A stretch of DNA of 64,000 nucleotides from Streptococcus chenjunshii (GTDB lineage: Bacteria > Bacillota > Bacilli > Lactobacillales > Streptococcaceae): the NCBI RefSeq assembly GCF_003086355.1, contig NZ_CP031733.1, positions 248,001 through 312,000 on the forward strand, written 5' to 3'. Shown here piece after piece: positions 1 through 8,504 of the stretch. Under the pieces are notes generated by a model. The model had not been told where the DNA came from, did not search any database, and was given only the letters and a program-made list of their open reading frames with translations. A program made the translations under genes and the position numbers. Numbering within the stretch: position 1 is the first letter of the stretch; each line of letters begins with the position of its first letter.

Positions 1-601
1 CTCTACGCAGCATAATCCGGAAGTACCTAATGAACAAATTCACTGTGATGTCATAGAAAGGGTTATCAAGGCAGTTATTCCGGCGGAATATCTGGATGAT
101 GAGACTAAGTATTTGATTAATCCGACTGGACGTTTTGTCGTTGGTGGTCCTCAAGGGGATTCTGGTTTGACAGGACGTAAAATTATCGTAGATACTTACG
201 GCGGTTATGCTCGTCATGGAGGTGGAGCCTTTTCAGGCAAGGATGCGACAAAAGTTGATCGCTCAGCATCTTATGCGGCGCGCTACATTGCTAAAAATAT
301 TGTGGCTGCTGGTTTGGCCAAGAAGGCAGAAGTCCAGTTGGCTTATGCTATTGGGGTAGCTCAACCTGTTTCTGTTTGTGTGGATACTTTTAGCACTGGG
401 AAGGTTGCTGAGGACCGGCTGGAAAGGGCAGTTCGCCAAATTTTTGACCTTCGTCCTGCAGGTATCATTAAGATGCTTGATCTGAAGCGTCCTATCTATC
501 GGCAAATAGCCACTTATGGACATATGGGGAGGATGGATATAGAACTTCCATGGGAAAAGTTGGATAAAGTTAATGAATTAAAGATATTTCTGCAAACCTA
601 A
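1..601 (+). CDS. metK: S-adenosylmethionine synthetase, C-terminal part (5' truncated by window edge)
   Basis: Converts methionine and ATP into S-adenosylmethionine in the cytosol. The reading frame is open from base 2, so the true start lies outside the window; only about the last 200 residues are present. Visible family motifs are STQH at the first codons, the glycine-rich [13 protein letters not shown] loop, the GGGAFSGKD segment that contributes to the active site, and the conserved ending around AYGHMGR-like and LPWE. No frameshift is seen. It is followed by about 380 bases without a convincing gene. Identity is firm from the motifs. Confidence 0.95.
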   Translation, partial: STQHNPEVPNEQIHCDVIERVIKAVIPAEYLDDETKYLINPTGRFVVGGPQGDSGLTGRKIIVDTYGGYARHGGGAFSGKDATKVDRSASYAARYIAKNIVAAGLAKKAEVQLAYAIGVAQPVSVCVDTFSTGKVAEDRLERAVRQIFDLRPAGIIKMLDLKRPIYRQIATYGHMGRMDIELPWEKLDKVNELKIFLQT

Positions 602-985
602 TACTTTTTATTTATAATGCTAGTCGATATAAAATTGTTATTTTTAACTACTGCGGTATACATAGGTGGGTTTTTATATTAAACTTTAGATATCTGTAAC
701 CAACTTGACTGCATATACGTCATCGTCAGTATACTCGCAAGTTATCTCATACCTATATATAAATAAGGATTAAGTAGTAGATAATGTAAATATTAGTGTA
801 GGGGTGTCTATACTGTACTCTGTAATAGTAGGCTTTGTAGAGATCCCAACTGCTGTTAATCAAGCTATTAATTATATCTGTTCTCAGCTGTGAAAGTCGT
901 ATTCAACATTTTATTTTAATAATAAAATTAAACTGAGGTGTAAATTGGGATAATTTTTAATATCAATTGTTTAAAAGGAGAAAAT
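602..985. other. AT-rich intergenic region, no supported gene
   Basis: About 380 bases with no ORF carrying a good start and ribosome binding site. One frame stays open from 774 to 892 and would encode a hydrophobic peptide ending in NYICSQL, but it has only a GTG start and no convincing Shine-Dalgarno sequence. It could be the remnant of a membrane protein gene; I would not annotate it. Confidence 0.5.
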
Positions 986-1312
986 ATGCTAAGCCTTATT
1001 ATCAGTGTCCGTTTTATTTTAGAAGTTGTAACAATACTGGGCTTGGTTGGCGGACTTTTCACCAAAAAAGTTTGGGGCGTCAAATTTATTTTTTCTATTT
1101 TAGGAATTGTAATTGCTGGTATTTGGAGCCGTTATGGGGCTCCAAAGTCACCAGATGTGTTGACAGGATTACCTAGACTAGGACTGGAACTGTCAGTTTT
1201 TGGCTCTGGCGCTGTCGGTGCTTTTGTTCTATACGGAAAAAATATTGCTTGGATTTATACAGCAATTGTGGTTATTGACCTTATAGGCTTGTATGCCTTA
1301 GGCTTAAATTAA
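986..1312 (+). CDS. YrdB-like (DUF2568) small membrane protein
   Basis: A 108-residue, very hydrophobic protein with three to four predicted membrane segments. The middle carries the pattern GIWSRYGAPKSP, then a PRLGLELSVFGSGAVG stretch, which matches the layout I remember for the YrdB/DUF2568 family (short four-helix membrane proteins with a conserved APxSP-like loop). Function of the family is unknown. The start at 986 has an AAAAGGAG ribosome binding site 5 bases upstream; an overlapping ORF in another frame starting at 967 lacks one. It lies 70 bases ahead of a secreted lipase-like gene in the same direction. Confidence 0.75.
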   Translation: MLSLIISVRFILEVVTILGLVGGLFTKKVWGVKFIFSILGIVIAGIWSRYGAPKSPDVLTGLPRLGLELSVFGSGAVGAFVLYGKNIAWIYTAIVVIDLIGLYALGLN

Positions 1313-1382
1313 TTTTTATTTCTGAGCTGATAAATAGCCATAAGTTAAGGGGATTACAAAATCAATTAAATGGAGAATTTAT

Positions 1383-2642
1383 ATGAAGAGTTATTGTAAA
1401 CAAGGCAAAATGCAAAAGTTTTTTTGGGAAATTTCTATGACAGCTGCAGCTGTTTGTACTCTGTTAACCCTAGGGCTGACAACTACAAATGCAGATGATA
1501 GCCTGTTTTCTGCAGACAGACAAACGGTTGATTACGACAGAGCGGCAGTTGTGGAAATGCCAATTGCTCCAGATAGTACGGAAGAGCAATTGCCAAATTC
1601 TAGTGCAGACGAAAACAGTGAATCAATCTCTTCTGTGCGTTCCGTGATTTCCGCCAGCAGCCCAGAAGAAGCATCTGAAAGGGATGAGCAAATAGAAGAA
1701 TTTGCTTCAAGTGAAGCATCAGAAGCAGGAGCTGTCCCCGCTAATGAAGAAATTGAGCTGACGGGTAATGCGAATCAGGAAGAATTGCCGGATGAAGCAG
1801 CTGTTTTTAACGAAAAAAATTCAGACTTAGGAGAGCAAAGAACCGATATTAAGGAGGTTTTAGCTGAGCAGCCCTCCAGCATCTCCACTCTTGATGCTGC
1901 TGCTTTGACTTATGCATTTGAAAAGGCCCGTTTAAAAGGGGCGACGGATGATACTATTTTAGAAGAGATCCAAAAAAACGGGCAAGTTATTCCTCCTCAT
2001 TTGATTTATCTCAGCGATTTTTATGATGAAAAAACGGGAACCAGCGGGACAGCTTTTAAAGACAGGTTTACTGATAAAGTCCTTATTGCTTATACTGGTA
2101 CTAATACTGATGGCAATGATCTGCAAGATGCATTGGGAGCAGATGTTATGGGAATCGGCCTAGCTCGAGGCCAACACTATCAGCCGGCCTATGATTTTTA
2201 TGATAAAATCGCTAATCAGTATGGTTCTGACATTATTGTCATTACAGGACACTCTCTAGGAGGTAATATTGCTCAGCGTGTTGCGTTGAAAAAGAATGCC
2301 TCTGAGACGGTTGTCTATAATGCTGCTCCTCTCTATATTCCAGCTGTTGCCTATCTAGGTAATAAAATTTATGCTTCTCTTCAGAAGCGTTTCGATTTAC
2401 CTTCAAATAAGGCAGAAGCAAAACAAACCATTACTGATATCAAAAATGAACTGAAGACCTTTACGGGGCAAGTCACTAGAGTTACAACTCAGAAAGATTG
2501 GCTTAATAATGTTATGCGCCCTTTAGGCGCTGTATATTTGGGCAAAGAATATATTGTTCCTAATTCTGGCAATCACGATTTAAAAAGTATTGCCAATGAT
2601 GTTAAACAAATTGCCAGCATAAAAACATGGGTTAGTGTTTAA
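1383..2642 (+). CDS. Secreted alpha/beta-hydrolase, lipase (class 3)-like
   Basis: A 419-residue protein with an N-terminal signal-type segment (about residues 12-36, hydrophobic and ending near NADD), a long acidic Ser/Glu/Ala-rich linker (about 37-165), and a C-terminal hydrolase domain. The nucleophile elbow is ITGHSLGGN with Ser291; a His near the end (NSGNHDL, about His398) could complete the triad. There is no LPXTG anchor, so it is likely released or wall-associated through the linker. The start has GGAG 7 bases upstream. It resembles the Mbeg1/DUF2974 lipase-like group of streptococci; the substrate is unknown. Confident as a secreted hydrolase, less so as a true lipase. Confidence 0.8.
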   Translation: MKSYCKQGKMQKFFWEISMTAAAVCTLLTLGLTTTNADDSLFSADRQTVDYDRAAVVEMPIAPDSTEEQLPNSSADENSESISSVRSVISASSPEEASERDEQIEEFASSEASEAGAVPANEEIELTGNANQEELPDEAAVFNEKNSDLGEQRTDIKEVLAEQPSSISTLDAAALTYAFEKARLKGATDDTILEEIQKNGQVIPPHLIYLSDFYDEKTGTSGTAFKDRFTDKVLIAYTGTNTDGNDLQDALGADVMGIGLARGQHYQPAYDFYDKIANQYGSDIIVITGHSLGGNIAQRVALKKNASETVVYNAAPLYIPAVAYLGNKIYASLQKRFDLPSNKAEAKQTITDIKNELKTFTGQVTRVTTQKDWLNNVMRPLGAVYLGKEYIVPNSGNHDLKSIANDVKQIASIKTWVSV

Positions 2643-2768
2643 TAGCGAAAATGATTAATTTTATTGTGATCTGACCTGAGATATAATACATAGCAAGTGG
2701 TTGTACAGTATAAAAAATAGTTAACTGTTTCGTTAGATAAAATAGAAAAACAGAGGGGAGAGGGCTAT

Positions 2769-2876
2769 ATGTCTTTTGCAATGTGGCTTCTTATTGTCGC
2801 TGCGACTTTTGGTGCGGTTTCTGCATCTAGTGATGATTTACGTAAAAAATCACACAAACATAAAAACAAAAAATAA
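2769..2876 (+). CDS. Small 35-residue membrane peptide of unknown function
   Basis: A short ORF encoding a peptide that begins MSFAMWLLIVAATFG and ends in a Lys/His-rich tail (RKKSHKHKNKK). It has a strong ribosome binding site, GAGGGGAGAGG, 6-10 bases before the ATG. One membrane helix followed by a basic tail is typical of small membrane or toxin-like peptides, but I do not recognise a family. It lies 126 bases downstream of the lipase gene in the same direction and is followed after about 140 bases by a terminator hairpin. Confidence 0.5.
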   Translation: MSFAMWLLIVAATFGAVSASSDDLRKKSHKHKNKK

Positions 2877-3017
2877 CAATCTTATACTTAATGATTTCGG
2901 TGTGATATGTTTGAATCTTTCCGTATAGTATAAAAATTAGTGATTATAAGGCGATGGATTATTTTCCTGACAAATTCCAGTAAATGCCCCAAAATCTCAC
3001 TAAATTTTCAGACTTGC

Positions 3018-3054
3018 AAAAAAAGCAAGCAGCTTTCCTGCCGCTTGCTTTTTT
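3018..3054. terminator. Bidirectional terminator hairpin
   Basis: Arms AAAAGCAAGC and GCTTGCTTTT flank a 12-base loop; runs of A on the left and T on the right let it work in both directions. It would end the 2769 peptide gene on the plus strand and the 16-codon ORF (and treR readthrough) on the minus strand. Confidence 0.8.
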
Positions 3055-3084
3055 AGGTCCAAAAATGAAGAAAAGAAAAGTCTG

Positions 3085-3135
3085 TTAACAGGATTGGATA
3101 AAGATCAATCCTGCAGGAAAGATATTAAAAAACAT
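3085..3135 (-). CDS. Possible 16-residue hydrophobic peptide with perfect ribosome binding site
   Basis: A minus-strand ORF encodes MFFNIFPAGLIFIQSC. What supports it is a full AAGGAGGT Shine-Dalgarno sequence 5 bases before the ATG and the terminator hairpin placed directly after the stop. Downstream of treR in the same direction but 370 bases away, so it probably has its own promoter (a TATGAT -10-like hexamer lies about 35 bases upstream of the ATG). It could be a peptide pheromone precursor, a leader peptide or chance. No WW motif of the ComS type is present. Not recognised as any known peptide. Confidence 0.35.
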   Translation of the reverse strand: MFFNIFPAGLIFIQSC

Positions 3136-3507
3136 AAATTACCTCCTTAAACATTGGGTACGCCTTTTATCATATCATTAAAAATTAAAGGTAAGACTTT
3201 TTTTCGAATATGAAATTCTTTTATTAATTTTTTTATTTGAAAAAACCAATAAAAAAGGTGTATCTTACGACTGAGATATAAATTATGGGGTTTTAAAAAC
3301 AAAATTTCTCGTTTAGAATCTAACTTTAGTAAGACAGTAGGCTGCTTATTTGACGATATAAGGTACTATCTTCAAGAAAATAAATCTTATTCAATATATG
3401 GACATAGTCAGTTTAGCCTTCTTTTTTGTAAAAAGGTTTTACATTATTAATTTAGGCAATTGTTTGAATTGGAGCTATCTGTATAGGCTTTATACCGCTT
3501 TGTTTCT
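3136..3507. other. AT-rich intergenic region between treR and the small peptide genes
   Basis: About 370 very AT-rich bases. Apart from the putative promoter and ribosome binding site for the minus-strand 16-codon ORF (3136-3180), I see no gene here. Confidence 0.5.
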
Positions 3508-4218
3508 TTATCGTTTGCGCTGGGCAAAGTCAACAAAACGGAACTTGTCCAGTTTATGGCGGCTGTCTGTGAATTGAAACTGCCTGCCGTCTCTCAGGTA
3601 TCCTTTGGACTTAACAGAGACAACATGGTGCTCTGAGCCGATATCCAGCAAAAGTTTATCGCGTTCGTTAATCTGGTCAATGGTAATTTCTTTTTTAGTA
3701 TAGGCAATATCTAAATGCAGCTGATTTTCCAGATAGTGATAGATAGAGTATTCGGCAGCCGCTCTGCTGATTTGGGGAACGAGAGTCTTGCTGAGGTAAT
3801 CGATATCCAGGATGGATGCGACATCGTCAACGATACGCTGGCGAATAAGGCGCCAAACGAGGCTGTTCACTTTAAAACCGGTCAGAAGTGAAAGTTTTTC
3901 ATCAACGATTAATTTGTCGATGGCAATCAGGTTGGTCTGGGAATTGATAGCTAAACTCTCTACCAATTCCTGATAGCTGGTCAGTGCTGAGACCGGAAAG
4001 TTAATGGGTTCATGCTTAATAATTTGTGAGCCTGAACCCTGCCTTTTTTTAATTAAGCCGTTTTCAGCCAAAAGTGTCAGAGCTTTGCGGACAGTATCGC
4101 GGCTGACAGCATGCTGAGCGGCCAGTTCAGTTTCGCTGGGGAGATAGTCGCCGATGGCATAAACACCTTTTAAGATATCGGCTTCCAGCAATTTATAAAT
4201 GTGTTCATATTTTTTCAT
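3508..4218 (-). CDS. treR: Trehalose operon repressor, GntR family
   Basis: A 236-residue regulator of the GntR/HutC type. The N-terminal winged helix (about residues 1-70) shows the signature LPSETELAAQHAVSRDTVRKAL followed by the wing KRQGSG; the C-terminal UTRA domain would bind trehalose-6-phosphate. It is divergent from the trehalose PTS gene treB across 338 bases, the usual arrangement, and is expected to repress that operon until phosphorylated trehalose accumulates. The start at 4218 gives the family-typical MKKYEHIYK beginning. Inverted ACTTGT/ACAAGT elements near 4238-4263 are possible operators. Confidence 0.92.
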   Translation of the reverse strand: MKKYEHIYKLLEADILKGVYAIGDYLPSETELAAQHAVSRDTVRKALTLLAENGLIKKRQGSGSQIIKHEPINFPVSALTSYQELVESLAINSQTNLIAIDKLIVDEKLSLLTGFKVNSLVWRLIRQRIVDDVASILDIDYLSKTLVPQISRAAAEYSIYHYLENQLHLDIAYTKKEITIDQINERDKLLLDIGSEHHVVSVKSKGYLRDGRQFQFTDSRHKLDKFRFVDFAQRKR

Positions 4219-4318
4219 TTACCGTTTTCCTTTGCTGACTTGTTTTGAAATAAGCAGACAAGTTACTTTATTTTACCAAAAATATCCGCCAAAGTCTCCA
4301 AACGACTTGCAGACAAAT

Positions 4319-4333
4319 TTGCAATCGATTACA
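4319..4333 (+). promoter_or_regulatory. cre-like site upstream of treB
   Basis: TTGCAATCGATTACA matches the CcpA consensus WTGNAARCGNWWWCA at all but one position (T for R). Its position in the treR-treB divergent region suggests catabolite repression of trehalose uptake. Confidence 0.5.
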
Positions 4334-4369
4334 ATAAAGTTGTAACTCACCTATGCATAGGATTACAAA

Positions 4370-4443
4370 CAAAAAATAAGAGACTTTGGCCGTGTTATGG
4401 CTTTAGAAATTCAGCAGATTATCTTATTTTTTGAACCATTTGT
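4370..4443 (+). other. Long inverted repeat in the treB leader
   Basis: Two perfect 12-base arms, CAAAAAATAAGA and TCTTATTTTTTG, are 50 bases apart, 115 bases ahead of treB. The right arm ends in six T residues, so the structure could act as a weak terminator or as a leader element; no further regulator site is recognised. Confidence 0.4.
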
Positions 4444-4556
4444 CTGGAGCAGAGACTTTCTTGTCCGATACGGGAAATGTTAGGCTGGTACTAACTGCTA
4501 TCTGCTTTTGCTGCTTACGTTTTTATAAGGAGGGCTAGTTTTTCTAGCAAGGTATT

Positions 4557-6524
4557 ATGGGAAAATTTGAAAAAGAGGCTCGAGATTTGCTGTCGGCAAT
4601 CGGGGGCAAGGAGAATGTCTCGGCTGTAACACACTGTGCGACACGGATGCGCTTTGTTTTAAACGATGAAAGCAAGGCTGATGTCAAAACGATTGAAAGT
4701 ATTCCTGCAGTCAAGGGAACCTTTACCAATGCCGGACAGTTTCAGGTCATTATCGGCAACGATGTTCCGATTTTTTACAATGATTTTACGGCGGTTTCCG
4801 GTATCGAAGGCGTGTCCAAAGAAGCGGCTAAATCAGCTGCTGCAGGCAAGCAAAATCCTGTTCAGCGTGCGGTCACTATGCTGGCTGAAATTTTTACGCC
4901 GATTATTCCGGCTATCATTGTCGGAGGTCTGATCCTGGGCTTTCGTAATATTCTTGAAGGAGTGGCTTGGTCGGCTTTAGATGGGAAAACAATTGTTGAA
5001 GTTTCTCAATTTTGGAGCGGGGTAAACAGTTTCCTCTGGCTGCCGGGTGAAGCTATTTTTCATTATCTTCCGGTTGGTATTACCTGGTCGGTTTCGCGTA
5101 AAATGGGGACTTCACAGATTTTGGGTATCGTCCTTGGGATCTGTCTGATTTCACCGAATCAGCTGCTCAATGCTTATAATGTAGCCAGCACATCGGCCGC
5201 TGAAATTGCTAAAGACTGGGTGTGGGATTTTGGTTATTTCACTGTTAATAAAATCGGCTATCAGGCTCAAGTTATTCCAGCGCTTCTTGCCGGGCTGTCC
5301 TTGGCTTATTTGGAACGCTTTTGGCGTAAAGTTATTCCGGAAGTTGTTTCAATGATTTTCGTGCCTTTTCTGTCTCTGCTTCCGGCTTTAATTTTGGCTC
5401 ACACAGTTCTTGGTCCGGTCGGCTGGGTTATCGGGCAATGGATTTCGACGGTTGTCCTTGCCGGCTTGACAGGTTCCTTCAAATGGCTGTTCGGCGCCGT
5501 GTTCGGTGCACTCTATGCTCCGCTTGTTATCACTGGGCTCCATCATATGACTAATGCCATTGATACACAGCTGATTGCTGACAGCGGGGGAACCGTGCTG
5601 TGGCCAATGATTGCCCTGTCTAATATTGCTCAAGGTTCAGCAGTCTTAGCTTACTATTGGATGAACCGCCATGATGAACGAGAGGCACAGATTGCCCTGC
5701 CGGCCAGCATCTCTGCTTATTTGGGTGTTACAGAGCCAGCGCTCTTCGGGGTTAACCTGAAGTATATCTATCCTTTTGTAGCCGGAATGATTGGTTCTGG
5801 TATTGCCGGACTTTTATCAACGACCTTTAATGTGACAGCCAATGCGATTGGTATCGGCGGTCTGCCGGGTATTCTTTCTATTCAGGCACGCTATATGGGT
5901 ATTTTTGCTTTGCTGATGCTGGTTGCTGTTGCTGTTCCATTTGTCTTAACCCTCTTTTTCCGCAAAGCCGGCTTTTTCACTAAGGCAGAGGATCAAACGG
6001 TTAAGGCGCCTCAGGCAGAAGCTTTGGCTCAGGCAGAAGCAGCTGCTGAAGCACCAAAAGGAACATTGGTTAAGATTCAGAGCCCTTTAACAGGACAGGC
6101 AAAACCTTTGGCAGAAGCCGCTGATCCGGTCTTTGCTGAAGGGGTTATGGGACAAGGTGTTGTTATTGATCCTGGTGAAGGAGAGCTGACCGCTCCAGTT
6201 GCCGGTGAGATATCTGTTCTGTTCCCAACCAAACATGCAGTAGGCTTGGTAACTCCTCAAGGTGTGGAACTGTTGATCCATATCGGTATGGATACCGTTA
6301 ACCTTGAAGGACAAGGTTTCACAGCTCATGTTAAACAGGGCGACAGTGTTCAGGCCGGAGACAGACTGATTAGCTTTGACATCAAACAGATTAAAGCAGC
6401 AGGCTACGTGATTGAAACACCTGTCATTGTGACTAATCAAAATGATTTTCAGGCTGATGCAGCGCTTGCTCTGCCGCAAACAGTTCAGCGAGGCGATGAT
6501 TTGCTGACCGCTACTAAAATTTAG
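4557..6524 (+). CDS. treB: Trehalose-specific PTS enzyme IIBCA
   Basis: A 655-residue membrane transporter that imports trehalose and phosphorylates it to trehalose-6-phosphate. Domain order is EIIB (about 1-85, phosphocysteine C27 in THCATRMRF), EIIC (about 105-470, ten or so membrane segments with the GLHHMTNAID and TEPALFG sugar-site motifs), an Ala/Glu-rich linker, and EIIA of the glucose type (about 510-655, His560 and the phosphorylated His575 in LLIHIG, exactly 15 apart as in the family). Ribosome binding site AAGGAGG lies about 25 bases upstream with a weaker one (AGCAAGG) close to the ATG. First gene of the tre operon. Confidence 0.95.
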   Translation: MGKFEKEARDLLSAIGGKENVSAVTHCATRMRFVLNDESKADVKTIESIPAVKGTFTNAGQFQVIIGNDVPIFYNDFTAVSGIEGVSKEAAKSAAAGKQNPVQRAVTMLAEIFTPIIPAIIVGGLILGFRNILEGVAWSALDGKTIVEVSQFWSGVNSFLWLPGEAIFHYLPVGITWSVSRKMGTSQILGIVLGICLISPNQLLNAYNVASTSAAEIAKDWVWDFGYFTVNKIGYQAQVIPALLAGLSLAYLERFWRKVIPEVVSMIFVPFLSLLPALILAHTVLGPVGWVIGQWISTVVLAGLTGSFKWLFGAVFGALYAPLVITGLHHMTNAIDTQLIADSGGTVLWPMIALSNIAQGSAVLAYYWMNRHDEREAQIALPASISAYLGVTEPALFGVNLKYIYPFVAGMIGSGIAGLLSTTFNVTANAIGIGGLPGILSIQARYMGIFALLMLVAVAVPFVLTLFFRKAGFFTKAEDQTVKAPQAEALAQAEAAAEAPKGTLVKIQSPLTGQAKPLAEAADPVFAEGVMGQGVVIDPGEGELTAPVAGEISVLFPTKHAVGLVTPQGVELLIHIGMDTVNLEGQGFTAHVKQGDSVQAGDRLISFDIKQIKAAGYVIETPVIVTNQNDFQADAALALPQTVQRGDDLLTATKI

Positions 6525-6564
6525 GTCTCAGTGTTTTTAACGAACAAGGCCTTCAATGTGAAGA

Positions 6565-6626
6565 AAAAGACGGACAAAAACTGATTTCAACATAAACTGA
6601 AAAAGGTACTGTCCGTCTTTTCTCTA
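6565..6626 (+). terminator. Hairpin between treB and treA
   Basis: Perfect 12-base arms AAAAGACGGACA and TGTCCGTCTTTT around a 34-base loop, ending in a T-rich run. It may lower readthrough from treB into treA or protect the upstream mRNA. Confidence 0.6.
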
Positions 6627-6758
6627 TAGTGTCACAGCTTATCTTAATTTTTGCGAAAAGCGGCTGTGTTATTGTTCAAGCGTTTTAATCTTCAAGATGC
6701 TGTCCGAAACCGTATTGATGCTAATCTGATAACAATTAACGAAAAAAAAGGAGAAATG

Positions 6759-8390
6759 ATGTCCTTCGATAAAAGACAAGTCGTTTATCAAATTTATCCC
6801 AAGTCCTTTAAAGACACAACAGGCAATGGTATCGGCGATTTAGGCGGTATTATTGCCAAACTCCCCTATTTAGCAGAGCTGGGCGTAGATGTTATTTGGC
6901 TCAATCCTTTTTACCCCAGTCCTCAGCGCGATAATGGTTATGATGTTTCCGACTATAAAGCAGTGAATCCTTTATTTGGCACAATGGCCGATTTTGAAAA
7001 ACTGTCACAGCAGGCTAAGGAATACGGCATTGAAATCATGCTGGACATGGTGCTCAATCACTGTTCAACTGATCACGAATGGTTCCAAAAAGCTCTTGCA
7101 GGCGACCGTTTTTATCAGGATTTCTTTATTTTGAGAGATGAACCGACAGACTGGCAGTCTAAGTTTGGCGGCAATGCTTGGACGCCTTTTGGCGACACAG
7201 GAAAGTATTATCTGCATCTTTTCGATGTCACTCAGGCCGATCTCAACTGGCGCAATCCCCATGTCCGCGAAGAACTTTTTAAAGTGGTTAATTTTTGGCG
7301 CAGTAAAGGGGTTAAAGGTTTCCGCTTTGATGTTATCAACTTAATCGGTAAAGATGAAGTGCTCAAAGATAATCCCAATTTTGACGGCAAGCCGGAATAC
7401 ACTGACCGGCCGATTAACCATACCTATCTGCAAATGCTGAACAAAGCTACATTTGGCGATGATGAGATGGGGATAACCGTGGGGGAAATGAGCTTCACAG
7501 ACATTCCAAACTGTGTGCAGTACAGCAATCCCTCCAGCCATGAATTGGATATGGTCTTCAATTTTCATCATCTTAAAGTTGATTATGATAATGGTCAAAA
7601 ATGGACACGCAAGCCCTTTGATTTTATTGAGCTGAAAAACCTTTTTCATACTTGGGGGGAGGGTATGAGCCAGGGCGGCGGCTGGAATGCCTTGTTTTGG
7701 AACAACCACGACCAGCCAAGAGCGCTCAACCGCTTCATTGATGTTGAGCATTTTCGCAATGAAGGGGCAACAATGCTGGCGGCCAGTATCCATCTGTCAC
7801 GCGGAACCCCCTATATTTATATGGGGGAAGAGATCGGTATGCTTGACCCGGACTATGATTCCATGACTGACTACGCAGATGTAGAAAGTCTGAATGCTTA
7901 TCAGGATTTGCTGGCAGCTGGGAAGTCTCCGGCAGAAGCATTCGCCATCATTAAAGCAAAATCAAGAGATAATTCACGGACGCCGATGCAGTGGGACAGC
8001 AGTCCGAATGCCGGCTTTTCTGACACAGCTCCTTGGCTTAAAGTTGGCAAGTCTTACCCGCAAATCAATGTGGAAAAGGAAAAAGAAGGAAAGATTTTTC
8101 CATTTTATCAAAAATTGATTCGTCTGCGCAAAGCGATGCCGATTATCGCAGAAGGAGCTTACCGAGCGGCTTATCAGGACAGTGACAGGGTTTACGCTTT
8201 TGAGCGCTTGTTTGGCGACGACAGACTGCTGGTTATCAATAATTTCTTTGGCCAGAATGTCACTCTTAATCTCTCTGAACAGTACCGGACGGGAGAGATT
8301 TTGCTCAGCAATTATGCGGATACTGTCCTAGACGAAAAAATCACTTTGAAACCTTATCAAACCTTAGCCATTTTAGCGGCCCAAAATTAG
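6759..8390 (+). CDS. treA: Trehalose-6-phosphate hydrolase (GH13)
   Basis: Splits trehalose-6-phosphate into glucose and glucose-6-phosphate in the cytosol. The 543-residue alpha-amylase-family protein has all GH13 regions: DMVLNHCS, the nucleophile Asp in GFRFDVI, the acid Glu in ITVGEMS and the Asp in WNNHDQPRA. An open frame extends upstream to 6651, but the start at 6759 is preferred because AAAGGAG lies 5 bases before it and the protein then begins MSFDKRQVVYQIYPKSF as in the family; the ATG at 6756 is too close to the ribosome binding site. Co-transcribed with treB across a hairpin. Confidence 0.95.
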   Translation: MSFDKRQVVYQIYPKSFKDTTGNGIGDLGGIIAKLPYLAELGVDVIWLNPFYPSPQRDNGYDVSDYKAVNPLFGTMADFEKLSQQAKEYGIEIMLDMVLNHCSTDHEWFQKALAGDRFYQDFFILRDEPTDWQSKFGGNAWTPFGDTGKYYLHLFDVTQADLNWRNPHVREELFKVVNFWRSKGVKGFRFDVINLIGKDEVLKDNPNFDGKPEYTDRPINHTYLQMLNKATFGDDEMGITVGEMSFTDIPNCVQYSNPSSHELDMVFNFHHLKVDYDNGQKWTRKPFDFIELKNLFHTWGEGMSQGGGWNALFWNNHDQPRALNRFIDVEHFRNEGATMLAASIHLSRGTPYIYMGEEIGMLDPDYDSMTDYADVESLNAYQDLLAAGKSPAEAFAIIKAKSRDNSRTPMQWDSSPNAGFSDTAPWLKVGKSYPQINVEKEKEGKIFPFYQKLIRLRKAMPIIAEGAYRAAYQDSDRVYAFERLFGDDRLLVINNFFGQNVTLNLSEQYRTGEILLSNYADTVLDEKITLKPYQTLAILAAQN

Positions 8391-8405
8391 ATGAAGCGGA
8401 CAGAG

Positions 8406-8441
8406 AAAAAGTCTAAGAAATGCTTTTCTTAGGCTTTTTTG
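8406..8441 (+). terminator. Terminator after treA
   Basis: Hairpin with arms AAAGTCTAAGAAA and TTTTCTTAGGCTTT-like followed by a T run. A TACAAT -10 hexamer for pepO follows directly at 8443. Confidence 0.75.
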
Positions 8442-8504
8442 GTACAATGTAAAAGATGAGCCTAAAAAGACAAGTTACTTTTCAACATAAGGAGCAAGCA
8501 AGTT

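Noticed and set aside
774..892. Hydrophobic open frame downstream of metK
   Set aside because: Only a GTG start without a ribosome binding site; mentioned as a possible remnant only.
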